Below are positions 55,875-56,000 of a stretch of DNA of 56,000 nucleotides, piece by piece; within the stretch, counting starts at the first letter, position 1, and each line of letters starts with the position of its first letter. A program made the position numbers and the translations under genes. This DNA is from Adiantum capillus-veneris (taxonomy: Eukaryota > Streptophyta > Polypodiopsida > Polypodiales > Pteridaceae). The notes under the pieces were generated by a model. The model made no database searches. It saw nothing but the letters and a program-made list of their open reading frames with translations, and was not told where the DNA came from. The DNA lies in the NCBI GenBank assembly GCA_014529385.2, contig CM043954.1, positions 94,757,247 through 94,813,246 on the forward strand, in the 5' to 3' direction.

Positions 55875-56000
55875 GGTAGATCACTTATGCTCTTGAAATT
55901 CCATTGGCTAAGCCTGGAGAGGTCCAATAGGGTGTGAGCATGAGCAAATAGCAACAGGGGTCGATCAAGAGAGAGAGGGGGCTGATTTTCTCAAGGCATT
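55875..56000 (+). repeat. Gypsy C-like LTR fragment at the window edge
   Basis: ATCACTTATGCTCTTGAAATTCCATTGGC through GGGGTCGATCAAGAGAGAGAGGGGGCTGATTTTCTCAAGGCATT aligns with 52625-52744 of the 3' LTR. It starts mid-LTR and leaves the window. Confidence 0.7.

Overview
The window is nuclear DNA of a land plant with a large, repeat-filled genome. Evidence: several plant-type LTR retrotransposon lineages nested in one another (a Ty3/gypsy element with two RNase H domains, a chromodomain-bearing gypsy element, and a Ty1/copia element primed by initiator tRNA-Met), a DUF659/hAT transposase, a miniature LTR element, small inverted-repeat elements and a probable tRNA-derived SINE. I see no ordinary single-copy host gene and cannot name the species.

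Layout. 1-6373: a decayed Tat-like gypsy (protease, reverse transcriptase, two RNase H domains, integrase) with two ~1.15 kb LTR copies, the second abutting a decayed copia (6374-8419). 8420-13870: mostly unassigned, with one 65-bp inverted-repeat structure. 13.87-19.7 kb: a second broken gypsy, entered by an LTR of a third family (19703 to about 20910). 21-33 kb: unassigned DNA, a miniature LTR element in the minus orientation (23606-24703) with matching ACCTT target duplications, a ~310-bp tandem duplication with hairpins, and two CACTAG-ended inverted-repeat elements, each bounded by TTAA.

The centrepiece is 33609-47236, which I read as one large hAT-like DNA transposon. It has CAGGGATTT ends in inverted orientation and near-identical 8-bp flanks (CATAGAGG / CATAAAGG), and it sits inside the LTR of the chromovirus that follows it. 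It carries its transposase on the plus strand and, convergently on the minus strand, two genes not normally part of hAT elements: a eukaryotic-type protein kinase and a coiled-coil RING-finger protein. Each end has its own tandem-repeat array and a GC-rich, TATA-containing promoter-like segment. A nearly intact 5477-bp copia element with 143-bp LTRs and TAGTG target duplications has split the RING gene; the two halves line up in frame across the insertion.

47237-53.1 kb: the rest of the split LTR, then chromovirus gag, protease, reverse transcriptase, RNase H, integrase and chromodomain, all broken, and its 3' LTR. 53.1-56 kb: no gene, a SINE-like repeat, and the start of another LTR-related segment at the edge.

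Order of events read from nesting: chromovirus first, then the hAT-like element into its LTR, then copia into the RING gene. All coding regions except possibly the RING gene carry at least one disabling break, so none of the elements looks autonomous here.
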